Assembly: GCA_015068325.1 (NCBI GenBank)
Contig: SVKQ01000021.1
Span: forward strand, 62,001 to 126,000
DNA length: 64,000 bases
Direction of reading: 5' to 3'
Origin: Oscillospiraceae bacterium
GTDB taxonomy: Bacteria; Bacillota; Clostridia; Oscillospirales; Oscillospiraceae
Of this stretch, positions 15,718 through 23,540 are shown piece by piece (the first letter of the stretch is position 1; the number at the start of each line of letters is the position of its first letter). Made by a program: the position numbers and the translations under genes. The notes beneath the pieces were generated by a model, which worked only from the letters and a program-made list of their open reading frames with translations, did no database searches and had not been told where the DNA came from.

Positions 15718-15746
15718 TTGTTTTTGTCACGCTGTCTTTCTATAAT
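15718..15746 (+). promoter_or_regulatory. Promoter of the YdcF-like gene
   Basis: TTGTTT at 15718-15723, a 17-nt spacer and consensus TATAAT at 15741-15746, followed by a GGAAAGGA ribosome-binding site before the ATG at 15772. Confidence 0.65.
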
Positions 15747-15771
15747 GGAGGTATCTATCGGAAAGGATCCC

Positions 15772-15783
15772 ATGCACACATGA
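15772..15783 (+). other. Three-codon ORF (ATG CAC ACA TGA) in frame with the YdcF-like gene
   Basis: This ATG has the only good ribosome-binding site (GGAAAGGA, 5-nt spacing) and the correct distance from the promoter. It is in the same frame as the YdcF-like gene but hits TGA at codon 4. It is either the original start, now broken by a nonsense mutation, or a minimal leader ORF. Confidence 0.5.
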
Positions 15784-15819
15784 ACTGTTTACTCAGCGCC
15801 GTTGGGCGCCCCCTCCGCC

Positions 15820-16590
15820 ATGCGGCCGCGCGATGAGTGCGCCGCCCGGCGCCGTCCCTTTGCAGGTGCGGTGTGTCTGGCGCTGGCGGTTATCTTCCTG
15901 CTGCCGCTGGCCGGCGGTATTCTACACGTCGGCATGGTGTGGCCGGCGGCACTGCTGCTGCTGGCCACCTCCCTGTGCTTTTGGCCCCGCTGGCCAGGAT
16001 ACCTTCCCCATGCGCTGCGGCGCACCGCAGCGGCGGCGATCGGCATCGGGCTGGCAGCGGCGCTGATCATTTTGGCCCTGATGGCCACAGCCGCCCTCCA
16101 TCGTCCCGATGAGGCCGATCCGCCGGCTACCGTCATCGTGCTGGGCTGCCAGGCCTACGCCGACGGACGGCCCAGTACCATGCTGCAAAACCGCATCGAC
16201 GCTGCCTACGACTACCTCACCGCCCATCCGGAGGCCGTATGCATCGCCTCCGGCGGCATGGACGACCAAGAGAATATCACCGAGGCCGCCTGCATCCGCA
16301 CCACGCTGCTGTCCATGGGGATCGCACCGGAGCGCATCTATCTGGAGGACGCATCCGGCTCCACCTATGAGAACATGGCCTTCTCCGCCGCCCTGATCCG
16401 GGAAAACGGTCTGGACACCCGCGTGGTGCTGGCCACGGACAACTTCCACCAGTACCGCAGCCAGTTCTTTGCCCGGCAGGCGGGGCTGACTCCCTGCGCC
16501 TCCGGCTGTGCCGCCTATCTGCCCATGGTGCCCGGTTACTGGGCCCGGGAGGTGGCAGGCGTGGCGGCCGCTTGGATCCGGGGCTATTGA
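15820..16590 (+). CDS. YdcF/ElyC-like DUF218 membrane protein (5' end possibly damaged)
   Basis: About 256 residues. There are two to three N-terminal hydrophobic segments (about residues 15-85), then a DUF218 domain with VIVLGCQAYADG (about 105-116), ASGGMDDQE, and a conserved LATDNFHQYRS segment. Relatives such as ElyC and SanA act in envelope or peptidoglycan-precursor biology. Neither ATG 15820 nor TTG 15802 has a ribosome-binding site. The only good one serves the ATG at 15772, which runs into an in-frame TGA. The start is therefore uncertain and the gene may be a recent pseudogene or depend on reinitiation. Confidence 0.75.
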   Translation: MRPRDECAARRRPFAGAVCLALAVIFLLPLAGGILHVGMVWPAALLLLATSLCFWPRWPGYLPHALRRTAAAAIGIGLAAALIILALMATAALHRPDEADPPATVIVLGCQAYADGRPSTMLQNRIDAAYDYLTAHPEAVCIASGGMDDQENITEAACIRTTLLSMGIAPERIYLEDASGSTYENMAFSAALIRENGLDTRVVLATDNFHQYRSQFFARQAGLTPCASGCAAYLPMVPGYWAREVAGVAAAWIRGY

Positions 16591-16601
16591 AACGGCATAC
16601 G

Positions 16602-16633
16602 AAAAGGACCCCTCCGTGCCCCGGAGGGGTCCT
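16602..16633. terminator. Bidirectional terminator
   Basis: AGGACCCCTCCG / CGGAGGGGTCCT hairpin between the YdcF-like gene and the convergent chromate transporter genes. Confidence 0.88.
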
Positions 16634-16645
16634 CTGCTTTCCTCA

Positions 16646-17206
16646 TCAAAATGCGAACACGACGCCCACCACGGCGCTGACCAGAATGAACACGATGGGG
16701 TGCAGCTTTTTTGTGGGCTCCACCCAGCGGGTCAGTACCAGCAACACCGCCGCCAACACTGCGCCTTTCCAGTTGAACCGGGACAGACCCGCGGCCGCGC
16801 CGTTCCACATGGTCAACAGCAGCACTGACAAGCCCGCCGAGGCCACCATGGCGGTGGAGGCGGGGCGCAGGCCGTAAAAGGCGGCGTTGACCCAGCGGTT
16901 GTCCCGGAAAGCCTTCAGGAACGCAGCAATGATCAGGATGATGATGACGGACGGGGTGATCAGGCCCAGCGTGGCCACCACGGCGCCGCCGATGCCGGCG
17001 GTGGCATAGCCCACGTAGGTGGCCATATTGACGCCAATGGGGCCCGGTGTGGATTCGCTGACCGCCACCATGTCCGCCAGCTGTGCGGCGGTGAACCAGC
17101 CGGTCCGGGCGGAGATGTCTCTGAGGAACGGCAGCGTGGCCAGTCCGCCGCCCACGGCGAACAGACCCGTTTTGAAAAACTCCCAGAAGAGCTGCAGATA
17201 GATCAT
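16646..17206 (-). CDS. Chromate transporter family protein, second half-size subunit
   Basis: A 186-residue CHR-family membrane protein with about six hydrophobic segments. The FAVGGGLATLPFL and ESTPGPIGVNMATYVG motifs mark the first half of the CHR fold. It overlaps the upstream paralogous gene by 4 nt (start ATG 17206). Such paired half-size CHR proteins are thought to work together as a heterodimer. Chromate or sulfate export is the family label, but the true substrate in anaerobes is unclear. Confidence 0.88.
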   Translation of the reverse strand: MIYLQLFWEFFKTGLFAVGGGLATLPFLRDISARTGWFTAAQLADMVAVSESTPGPIGVNMATYVGYATAGIGGAVVATLGLITPSVIIILIIAAFLKAFRDNRWVNAAFYGLRPASTAMVASAGLSVLLLTMWNGAAAGLSRFNWKGAVLAAVLLVLTRWVEPTKKLHPIVFILVSAVVGVVFAF

Positions 17207-17748
17207 CTCTTTTGCCGCCCCCTTATCACTTCGATCACGAGTCCTGCGGCGGCCGCGGCCAGCACGTAGAGAACAGGCGACAGGTCCAGGAACACCGCAC
17301 CGGCGAACACAACCAAAAAGATCACCAGGGCAGACCGGTCCTTTACCGCGCTCTTCCACAGCTTCAGCACGGCGTTGAAAATCAGCACGCACACGCACAC
17401 GCGGATACCGGCAAAGGCGTGCTGCACCCACGGCAAATGGGAAAAGGCGGTAATGACACCGGCCAGCGCCGTGATGATCACCAGGGACGGGAACACCACG
17501 CCCAGCGTGGTCACGACGCCGCCCAAGATCCCCCGCTTCTTCTGACCGATGAAGGTGGCCGTATTCACGGCGATGACGCCGGGTGTACACTGGCCGATGG
17601 CGAAATAATCCGTCAGCTCCTCGTCGGTGGCCCAGCCCTTGTTCTCCACCACCTCACGCTGCAGGATGGGCAGCATAGCATAGCCGCCGCCAAAGGTCAT
17701 GACGCCCACCCTGGCGAAGGTCAGAAACATATCCAGCAGCTCTCTCAA
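17203..17748 (-). CDS. Chromate transporter family protein, first half-size subunit
   Basis: About 181 residues, CHR family, with FGGGYAMLPIL and GQCTPGVIAVNTATFIG motifs and five to six membrane segments. The start is uncertain. The TTG at 17748 gives an N-terminus LRELLDMFLTFARVG that matches the family and has a G-rich ribosome-binding site. The ATG at 17769 would overlap the birA stop. The longer track ORF reads into birA in another frame. It lies in an operon downstream of birA and upstream of its partner subunit. Confidence 0.85.
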   Translation of the reverse strand: MRELLDMFLTFARVGVMTFGGGYAMLPILQREVVENKGWATDEELTDYFAIGQCTPGVIAVNTATFIGQKKRGILGGVVTTLGVVFPSLVIITALAGVITAFSHLPWVQHAFAGIRVCVCVLIFNAVLKLWKSAVKDRSALVIFLVVFAGAVFLDLSPVLYVLAAAAAGLVIEVIRGRQKR

Positions 17749-17761
17749 GTCCTTTTCCCCC

Positions 17762-18748
17762 CTACACATATCCGTACAATCCCCGCACCGACACCTCGCC
17801 GGAGCGGAGCGTTTCCGTCGTTCCGTCGTCATAGCGCACCGTCAGTCCGAACCGGTCGTCCACGGCCAGGGCCTCCGCCTCGGCATGGACATCGCCCCGC
17901 AGCACCTGCACGCGGCTGCCCACGGTGAGACACCGGGCGCGGTAGGACTCCAGCCACCGCTCCGGCGCGAACAGCACTCCCCGCCGCAGCTCATCCAGCT
18001 CCTCCAGCAGCGCTGCCGCCAGCGCCGCGCGCCGGACCGGCGCCGGCAGCACCATATCCAGCGAGGCGGCGATATCCGCCAGCTCCGGCGGGAAGTCCTC
18101 CGCCCGCTGACGGCAGTTGACACCGATGCCCACGATCACATGGTCCACCCGGCCGCTCTCCCCCTCCAGGGACATCTCCGTCAGGATGCCGCAGAGCTTC
18201 CTCCCCTTCAGCACCAGGTCATTGGGCCACTTGATGGCAGGGCTGACGCCGCTCAAACGCTTGACGGCGCGGCAGACCGCCACGGCGCTGAGCGCCGTCA
18301 GCGGCAGCAGCAATTCCGGCGCACAATCCGGCCGCCACAGGATAGACAGGTACAGCCCCTGCCCCGCCGGGGAGAGAAAACTGCGGCCGCGGCGTCCCTT
18401 GCCCGCCGTCTGGCAGTCGGCCATGACCACCGTGCCGTCTGGCGCGCCGTCTGCGGCCAGGCGGCGGCAGGCCGTGTTGGTAGAGTCCACCTGGGCCAGC
18501 ACCTGCCAGTTGTCCCGCGGGGCCGTCAGGCAGGCCTCCACCGTCTGCCGGTCCAGCAAATCCGGCGTGGCTGCCAGCCGATAACCCAGTCCGCTGCGGG
18601 CCTCGATCTCACAGCCTCTGCTGCGCAGCGCAGCCACAGCCTTCCACACCGCCGCTCGGCTGACACCCAAACGGCGGCTCAACTCCTGGCCGGAGAGAAA
18701 TTCCCCCTGCCGCTCTGCCAGCGCCTGATAGACCCGATCTCGGCTCAT
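17762..18748 (-). CDS. birA: Bifunctional biotin-[acetyl-CoA carboxylase] ligase / biotin repressor
   Basis: A 328-residue BirA. The N-terminal winged helix (about residues 1-60: SGQELSRRLGVSRAAVWKAV) makes this a group II, DNA-binding ligase. The catalytic domain has the biotinyl-AMP loop AGKGRRGRSF near residue 115 and KWPNDLVL near residue 170, and a C-terminal SH3-like domain follows. It transfers biotin to carboxylase subunits and represses biotin genes. ATG 18748 is preceded by GGAAAGGATGG. The divergent bioY gene carries a perfect BirA-type operator. Confidence 0.96.
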   Translation of the reverse strand: MSRDRVYQALAERQGEFLSGQELSRRLGVSRAAVWKAVAALRSRGCEIEARSGLGYRLAATPDLLDRQTVEACLTAPRDNWQVLAQVDSTNTACRRLAADGAPDGTVVMADCQTAGKGRRGRSFLSPAGQGLYLSILWRPDCAPELLLPLTALSAVAVCRAVKRLSGVSPAIKWPNDLVLKGRKLCGILTEMSLEGESGRVDHVIVGIGVNCRQRAEDFPPELADIAASLDMVLPAPVRRAALAAALLEELDELRRGVLFAPERWLESYRARCLTVGSRVQVLRGDVHAEAEALAVDDRFGLTVRYDDGTTETLRSGEVSVRGLYGYV

Positions 18749-18801
18749 GGCAATGCCCATCCTTTCCCAAGATATTCCCACTCTACCACGAAAGGAGGCA
18801 T

Positions 18802-18836
18802 TTGTAAACGCGCCTTTTATAAATGCAGTTGACAAA
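18802..18836. promoter_or_regulatory. Second, imperfect BirA-like site
   Basis: TTGTAAAC at 18802-18809 and GTTGACAA near 18828-18835 face each other across 18 nt, longer than the 15 nt of the clear site at 18853. It also contains the bioY -35 element. Weak evidence. Confidence 0.3.
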
Positions 18837-18857
18837 TCCCGTCTTTCACTGTATTGT
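18829..18857 (+). promoter_or_regulatory. bioY promoter
   Basis: TTGACA at 18829-18834, a 17-nt spacer and TATTGT at 18852-18857. The -10 element overlaps the first arm of the BirA operator. Confidence 0.75.
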
Positions 18858-18887
18858 AAACCTATATTTCAATATGAGGTTTACAAT
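18853..18887. promoter_or_regulatory. BirA operator
   Basis: Perfect inverted repeat ATTGTAAACC - 15 nt - GGTTTACAAT, matching the TTGTAAAC-N15-GTTTACAA consensus of Firmicute BirA sites. It spans from the bioY -10 element to 2 nt before the bioY start codon. The ribosome-binding site GAGGT overlaps the second arm. Confidence 0.9.
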
Positions 18888-18888
18888 T

Positions 18889-19437
18889 ATGAGGACACGC
18901 GCACTGATCTATACCGCTCTCTTTGCCGCGCTCACAGCCGTCGGTGCCTTTTTGCGCATTCCTGTGGGGCCGGTGCCCATCACGCTGCAGTTCCTGTTCA
19001 CCGCCATGGCAGGCATCTTGTTGGGGCAGCGCTATGGTGCGCTGAGTCAGCTGGTCTACGTGGCGCTGGGTCTGGTGGGTCTTCCCATCTTCACCCAGGG
19101 CGGCGGGCCGGGATATGTATTCCAGCCCAGCTTCGGCTTTCTGCTGGGGCTGATTCCCTGCGCCTGGGTCATCGGAGCCCTCGCCAGGCGGCGCTCCGAC
19201 GCGCCGTGGCTGGCACTGTCCTGCGCAGCCGGTTTGGCCGTGCTGTATCTGGTGGGCGTGCCCTACATGGCGCTGATTCTGAACGTTTATCTGGACAAGG
19301 GGCTGGACCTGACGGCCGTTCTCAAGATTGGTATGTTGCCCTTCTTGCCCGGCGACGCGCTGAAGATCACGGCGGCCGCGGTCGTCTGCCCTGTCCTGCG
19401 GAGGCGTTTGTGCAATTTTGACGAATTTCGCGCGTGA
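18889..19437 (+). CDS. bioY: Biotin transporter BioY (ECF substrate-binding subunit)
   Basis: A 182-residue BioY, the membrane S-component that binds biotin and works with the ECF energy-coupling module or alone. Six hydrophobic segments are visible. The conserved VGPVPITLQ (about residues 24-32) and GLPIFTQGGGPGYVFQPSFGFLLG segments are diagnostic. The start is the ATG at 18889, behind GAGGT at 8-nt spacing. The track start at 18823 lies in the promoter. It is repressed by BirA through the operator above. No biotin synthesis genes are nearby. Confidence 0.96.
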   Translation: MRTRALIYTALFAALTAVGAFLRIPVGPVPITLQFLFTAMAGILLGQRYGALSQLVYVALGLVGLPIFTQGGGPGYVFQPSFGFLLGLIPCAWVIGALARRRSDAPWLALSCAAGLAVLYLVGVPYMALILNVYLDKGLDLTAVLKIGMLPFLPGDALKITAAAVVCPVLRRRLCNFDEFRA

Positions 19438-19467
19438 AATTTTTCTCCATGTTGGGGAAGAAATGTA

Positions 19468-19496
19468 TTGCTTTTTTTGCCATCGGCCCGTATAAT
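19468..19496 (+). promoter_or_regulatory. Promoter of the uraA leader
   Basis: TTGCTT at 19468-19473, a 17-nt spacer and consensus TATAAT at 19491-19496. The predicted start is near 19503. Confidence 0.7.
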
Positions 19497-19525
19497 AAGC
19501 AAGAAAATTCGAGGAGGTGAGAGGC

Positions 19526-19600
19526 ATGACGCTGCAGGTGTACTGCAAGAAGAGCGCCGTTCTCTCCGTTTCTTCCTCTGTCAGTGCCATTTCCTTTTGA
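19526..19600 (+). CDS. 24-residue leader peptide of uraA
   Basis: ATG at 19526 behind a near-perfect GAGGAGGTGA ribosome-binding site. The peptide is 24 residues and its last 16 include seven serines. Its second half is encoded by a pyrimidine-rich tract. The stop codon TGA (19598-19600) overlaps the 5' arm of the terminator hairpin. A ribosome at the end of this ORF would cover that arm and prevent termination. The strong ribosome-binding site and exact placement make a regulatory leader peptide likely. It is too short for the ORF track. Confidence 0.7.
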   Translation: MTLQVYCKKSAVLSVSSSVSAISF

Positions 19601-19626
19601 CCGGTTTTTCACCGGTCCTTTTTTTT
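19599..19626 (+). terminator. Attenuator terminator upstream of uraA
   Basis: GACCGGT - TTTTC - ACCGGTC followed by CTTTTTTTT, a compact intrinsic terminator 58 nt before the uraA start. Together with the leader peptide it forms a transcription attenuator. Confidence 0.8.
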
Positions 19627-19683
19627 GCCTGTCGTCAGCAATTTTTAATGGATATACAAAACGGAGAAAGAGAGGTCAACCAC

Positions 19684-21018
19684 ATGAAAAAAGATTCCCT
19701 TGGCCAGGAGGCCATCTACGACGCCCGGTCGCTGGGCGTGCCACGCATGCTGGTGCTGGGCCTGCAGCACCTGTGTGCCATGTTCGGCGCCACCGTGGTC
19801 GTTCCCATCATCATCAGCGGCGCCTACGGTCTGCCCATGACCGTACAGACCACACTGCTGATGGCCGGGCTGGGCACGCTGCTGTTCCACGTACTCACGA
19901 AGTTCAAGGTTCCCGCCTTCCTGGGCTCCTCCTTCGCCTATCTGGGCGGCTTCGGCATCATGGGTGGCTTGGATGCCGGCAAATATGCCACCATGAGCGG
20001 CGACGAGAAGCTGGCCTACGCCCTGGGCGGCGTGGTGGTGGCCGGTCTTCTCTACCTGTTGCTGGCCCTGCTGTTTAAGCTCATTGGCGTGAAGAAGGTC
20101 ATGCGCTTCTTCCCGCCCATCGTCACCGGTCCCATTATCATCCTGGTCGGTTTACATCTGGCGGGCTCCGCTGTGGATAACGCCAGCCAGAACTGGGGCA
20201 TCGCTCTGGTCTCTATTCTAATCGTTATCGTTGTCAATATTTGGGGCAAGGGTATGATCAAAATCATCCCCATCCTGCTGGGTGTGGTAGGCGGCTGCGT
20301 CGTAGCGGCCCTCACCGGCAACATGAGCTTTGCGGAGGTTCATGACGCCAGCTTTTTTGGTCTGCAAAAGTTTACAATGGCAAAGTTTGATCTAACCGCC
20401 GTTTTGGTCATGGCGCCCATCGCCATCGCCGCCATGATGGAGCACATCGGCGATGTGTCTGCCATCTCCTCCACCACAGGCCGCAACTTCATCGAGGATC
20501 CCGGCCTACACCGCACCCTGCTGGGCGATGGTCTGGCCACTGCTTTAGCTGGTTTCTTCGGCGGCCCTCCCAATACCACCTATGGTGAGAACACCGGTGT
20601 TTTGGTGCTCTCCAAGGTATATGATCCCCGTGTCGTGCGTCTGGCCGCCTATTTTGCCATTATCCTGAGTTTCTCCCCCAAGTTTGACGCGTTGGTTACC
20701 TCCGTACCCGCCGCAGTAATCGGCGGTGTCAGCTTCATCCTCTATGGTATGATTGCTGCTGTGGGTGTCCGCAATGTTGTGGAGAATCAGGTCGATTTGA
20801 CTAAGTCCCGCAATTTGATCATTGCGGCCGTGATTTTCGTCAGCGGTCTGGGTATCAACGGTATCACTTTCACCTTGGGCGGTGCTGACGTCACCATCAC
20901 TGGTATGGCAATTGCCGCTTTGGCCGGTGTGTTGCTCAACGCCATCCTTCCCGGTAAAGACTATGAGTTTGGCACAAGTGTCAAGGGCGACAAGTCCGCC
21001 GACATGGGCTCCTATTGA
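19684..21018 (+). CDS. uraA: Uracil/nucleobase:cation symporter (NCS2 family)
   Basis: A 444-residue nucleobase permease of the NCS2/UraA family, importing uracil with H+. About 12-14 hydrophobic segments are visible. The N-terminal LGLQHLCAMFGATVVVPIII and the central APIAIAAMMEHIGDVSAI segment, with the substrate-binding Glu, are diagnostic of UraA/PyrP rather than xanthine permeases. ATG 19684 follows a GAGAGGT ribosome-binding site. The track start at 19468 reads through the leader and is rejected. Expression is probably set by the leader-peptide attenuator according to pyrimidine supply. Confidence 0.95.
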   Translation: MKKDSLGQEAIYDARSLGVPRMLVLGLQHLCAMFGATVVVPIIISGAYGLPMTVQTTLLMAGLGTLLFHVLTKFKVPAFLGSSFAYLGGFGIMGGLDAGKYATMSGDEKLAYALGGVVVAGLLYLLLALLFKLIGVKKVMRFFPPIVTGPIIILVGLHLAGSAVDNASQNWGIALVSILIVIVVNIWGKGMIKIIPILLGVVGGCVVAALTGNMSFAEVHDASFFGLQKFTMAKFDLTAVLVMAPIAIAAMMEHIGDVSAISSTTGRNFIEDPGLHRTLLGDGLATALAGFFGGPPNTTYGENTGVLVLSKVYDPRVVRLAAYFAIILSFSPKFDALVTSVPAAVIGGVSFILYGMIAAVGVRNVVENQVDLTKSRNLIIAAVIFVSGLGINGITFTLGGADVTITGMAIAALAGVLLNAILPGKDYEFGTSVKGDKSADMGSY

Positions 21019-21068
21019 TCCAGCGCGGACAGACAGGAATAACCTAAACACAAAAAAGCACGACCCCG

Positions 21069-21105
21069 AGGGAGGCACTTCGTAAGGAAGTGCTTCCTTC
21101 CCTTT
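21069..21105 (+). repeat. Hairpin element, copy 1 (probable uraA terminator)
   Basis: AGGGAGGCACTTCGTAAGGAAG followed by TGCTTCCTTCCCTTTT forms an imperfect hairpin with a T-run after uraA. The first 22 nt are identical to the element at 29240-29261. Confidence 0.6.
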
Positions 21106-21119
21106 TGAAAGTTAGTTAA

Positions 21120-21148
21120 TTGACCACGCGGGTCCGCCATGGTACAAT
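21120..21148 (+). promoter_or_regulatory. Promoter of the P-loop gene
   Basis: TTGACC at 21120-21125, a 17-nt spacer and TACAAT at 21143-21148. Confidence 0.65.
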
Positions 21149-21189
21149 GATTAAAACAAATCGGGATTTGCGGAGGTGAAGGCAGGAAC

Positions 21190-21714
21190 ATGATTATTTT
21201 GTTAACCGGAGCATCTCACACCGGAAAGACTCTTCTGGCACAGCGGATGCTCGAAAAGTACAAATATCCATATCTCTCCATTGACCATCTGAAGATGGGG
21301 CTGATCCGCAGCGGCAACACAGAACTTGGGCCGGAAGACGACGATGCTCTCACAGAGTATCTGTGGCCCATTGTCCGCGAGATAATCAAGACCGCAGTCG
21401 AAAACAGACAGGATCTGATCGTAGAGGGCTGCTACGTTCCCGCAGATTGGAGAAATGACTTTGATGCGCATTATTATCTGCCGTCTATTCGATTCATTTG
21501 CCTTGCCATGACCGAAGAATACATTGACAGTCATTATCATGAGATCATCGGGCATGAGTCGGATATAGAATCCAGATTGATGGAAGCCGATTGTACCCCC
21601 GATGACCTGAAGGAATGCAACAGATGGTACATCGACACGTTCGGAAGTGCCGGCGAGAATGTCATTCTTATAGAGGATGATTACAACAAGGCATTGACAG
21701 AACTTATAGAATGA
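21190..21714 (+). CDS. P-loop NTPase, small-molecule kinase-like
   Basis: A 174-residue protein with a Walker A motif GASHTGKT (residues 7-14) and an adenylate-kinase-like pattern: IDHLKMG after the P-loop, a DLIVEGCYV strand and a basic/acidic lid region. It resembles 2-phosphoglycerate- or zeta-toxin-like kinases of unknown substrate. It is clearly A+T-richer than its neighbours and stands alone with its own promoter, suggesting horizontal acquisition. A kinase role is an inference. Confidence 0.75.
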   Translation: MIILLTGASHTGKTLLAQRMLEKYKYPYLSIDHLKMGLIRSGNTELGPEDDDALTEYLWPIVREIIKTAVENRQDLIVEGCYVPADWRNDFDAHYYLPSIRFICLAMTEEYIDSHYHEIIGHESDIESRLMEADCTPDDLKECNRWYIDTFGSAGENVILIEDDYNKALTELIE

Positions 21715-21796
21715 TAAATTCCGGTTTGCCGAATAGATCTTCTATTGTCCACAGTTATAACGAGCATCGGATTTTGCCCCACAAAATCCAAGAGAC

Positions 21797-21830
21797 AAAA
21801 CCGGCGTGACCGCAGCGGTCACGCCGGTTT
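21797..21830. terminator. Bidirectional terminator after the P-loop gene
   Basis: AAAACCGGCGTGACCGC / GCGGTCACGCCGGTTT, a perfect hairpin. Confidence 0.9.
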
Positions 21831-21914
21831 CATATCCTTTTGAGCCGGTGATTGCCGCCTCAAAACAGCTTCTTTACGGAGTCCGCCCCGAGGGAGCCGT
21901 GCCTTTTTGTGTTT

Positions 21915-23426
21915 TTACTCAACCTCTTCTGCCGACGCTTCCCGCTCTGCGCGGCCGTACATGACGGTCATCCCGCGGATCTCCGCCGCCAGCTCCGCCG
22001 TGGCTTCGCCGGGCAGCATACGCCAGGTCCAGTTGCCGCTGCGGGTGCCGGGCGTGTTCATGCGGTGGCCGCGGCCCAGCGCCAGGTAGTCCTGCATCTG
22101 TGCCACGAACAGCTCCGCCACGCTGCTCATGCCGCCGCGGATCACGCCGCGGCAGAAGCCCTCCTGCTCATTGAGACCCAGATATCGGGCCGCATAGGCG
22201 ATATCCTCCGGTGCCGCCTCCTCCCGCCACAGAGCCAGGGGGCTGTTGTCGTGAGTACCGGTGTAGCAGATACAATAGGGCGTATATGTGTGGGGCAGGT
22301 AGCTGCTGGAATCGCGGGAGTCGAAGGCGAATTCCAGCACCTTCATACCGGGCCAGCCGGAGTCGGCCAGCAGCTTCGCTACACCGGGGGTGGGATATCC
22401 CAGATCCTCGGCAATGAACCGCAGCTGGGGGAACCAGCCGTTCAGCACGTCCACCAGATCCATACCGGGCCCCTGTACCCATCGCCCGGCGCGGGCGGTG
22501 GTTTCACCATAGGGCACGGCCCAATAGCTGTCAAAGCCCCGGAAATGGTCGATGCGCAGCACATCGTAGAGCCTGCCGGCAGCGTCGATCCGGCGGATCC
22601 ACCAGCCGTAGCCGTCATCCTTCATCCGCTCCCAGTCATAGAGGGGATTGCCCCAGAGCTGCCCATCGGCGCTGAAGTAATCCGGCGGCACACCGGCGAC
22701 CTCCCGGGGCATACCGTCCTCATCCAGTTGGAAAAACTGCGGCTCTGCCCACACGTCGGCGCTGTCCATGGCTACATAGATGGGCAGGTCGCCGATGATC
22801 CGGATGCCCAGGCTGTGGACATAGTCCCGCAGGGCATTCCACTGCCGGAAGAACAGAAACTGGATATAGACGAATAGCTCCACATCCTCCCGCAGCAGCG
22901 CGCGGTACCGCTCCAGCGCATCGCCGCGGCGCAGGCGTAGTGCCTCGTCCTCCCACTCGGTCCAGGGGCGCATGCCGAAGCGACGCTTGCAGGCCATGAA
23001 CAGAGCATAGTCCGGCAGCCAGCGGCTGTTTTCAGCGGCAAAGGCCGCCACAGCCTCCCGGTCGCGCTCCCAGCCCCGCTCCCTGGCCCGGGCCAGCACG
23101 TCGAACCGGCCTTCGTAGATCCTGCCGTAGTCCACATGGCGGGCCTCGCCGCCCCAATCGACAGCGTCGATCTCCTGCTCCGTCAGGAGTCCGTCCTCGA
23201 CCAGCAGATCCAGGTCGATGAAGTACGGGTTGCCGGCATGGGTGGAAAAACTTTGGTACGGCGAGTCGCCGTAGCTGGTGGGTCCCAGGGGGAGCACCTG
23301 CCAGTACCGCTGACCGGCGGCGTGGAGAAAGTCGGCAAAGTCGTAGGCCGCCCTGCCGAAGGTGCCGATCCCGTGGGGGGACGGCAGCGAGGTAACAGGC
23401 ATCAGAATGCCGCTGCTTCTTGTCAT
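21915..23426 (-). CDS. malQ: 4-alpha-glucanotransferase (amylomaltase)
   Basis: A 503-residue GH77 enzyme that transfers alpha-1,4-glucan segments between maltodextrins in the cytoplasm. Typical features include PLGPTSYGDSPYQSFSTHAGN near residue 45, the IGDLPIYVAMDSADVW segment near 217, RIDHFRGFDSYWAVP near 290 with the nucleophile Asp, and AEDLG near 340. It is the last gene of a lacI-SBP-permease-permease-malQ operon, so the transporter probably imports maltodextrins or related alpha-glucans. Confidence 0.97.
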   Translation of the reverse strand: MTRSSGILMPVTSLPSPHGIGTFGRAAYDFADFLHAAGQRYWQVLPLGPTSYGDSPYQSFSTHAGNPYFIDLDLLVEDGLLTEQEIDAVDWGGEARHVDYGRIYEGRFDVLARARERGWERDREAVAAFAAENSRWLPDYALFMACKRRFGMRPWTEWEDEALRLRRGDALERYRALLREDVELFVYIQFLFFRQWNALRDYVHSLGIRIIGDLPIYVAMDSADVWAEPQFFQLDEDGMPREVAGVPPDYFSADGQLWGNPLYDWERMKDDGYGWWIRRIDAAGRLYDVLRIDHFRGFDSYWAVPYGETTARAGRWVQGPGMDLVDVLNGWFPQLRFIAEDLGYPTPGVAKLLADSGWPGMKVLEFAFDSRDSSSYLPHTYTPYCICYTGTHDNSPLALWREEAAPEDIAYAARYLGLNEQEGFCRGVIRGGMSSVAELFVAQMQDYLALGRGHRMNTPGTRSGNWTWRMLPGEATAELAAEIRGMTVMYGRAEREASAEEVE

Positions 23427-23540
23427 AATCTCTCTTCTCTCAAACAGACGATTTGCCCCCGGAACACCCGGGGAAAGAAGCCTGTCCGCCAGCAGGGACT
23501 GACGGACAGGAGGATATGCGTTTGCTGCCGGACGGGGGGA

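Noticed and set aside
17203-17832. Longer start (MTTERRKRS...) for the first chromate transporter gene
   Set aside because: The extra codons lie inside birA in another frame, lack membrane character and are not family-like.
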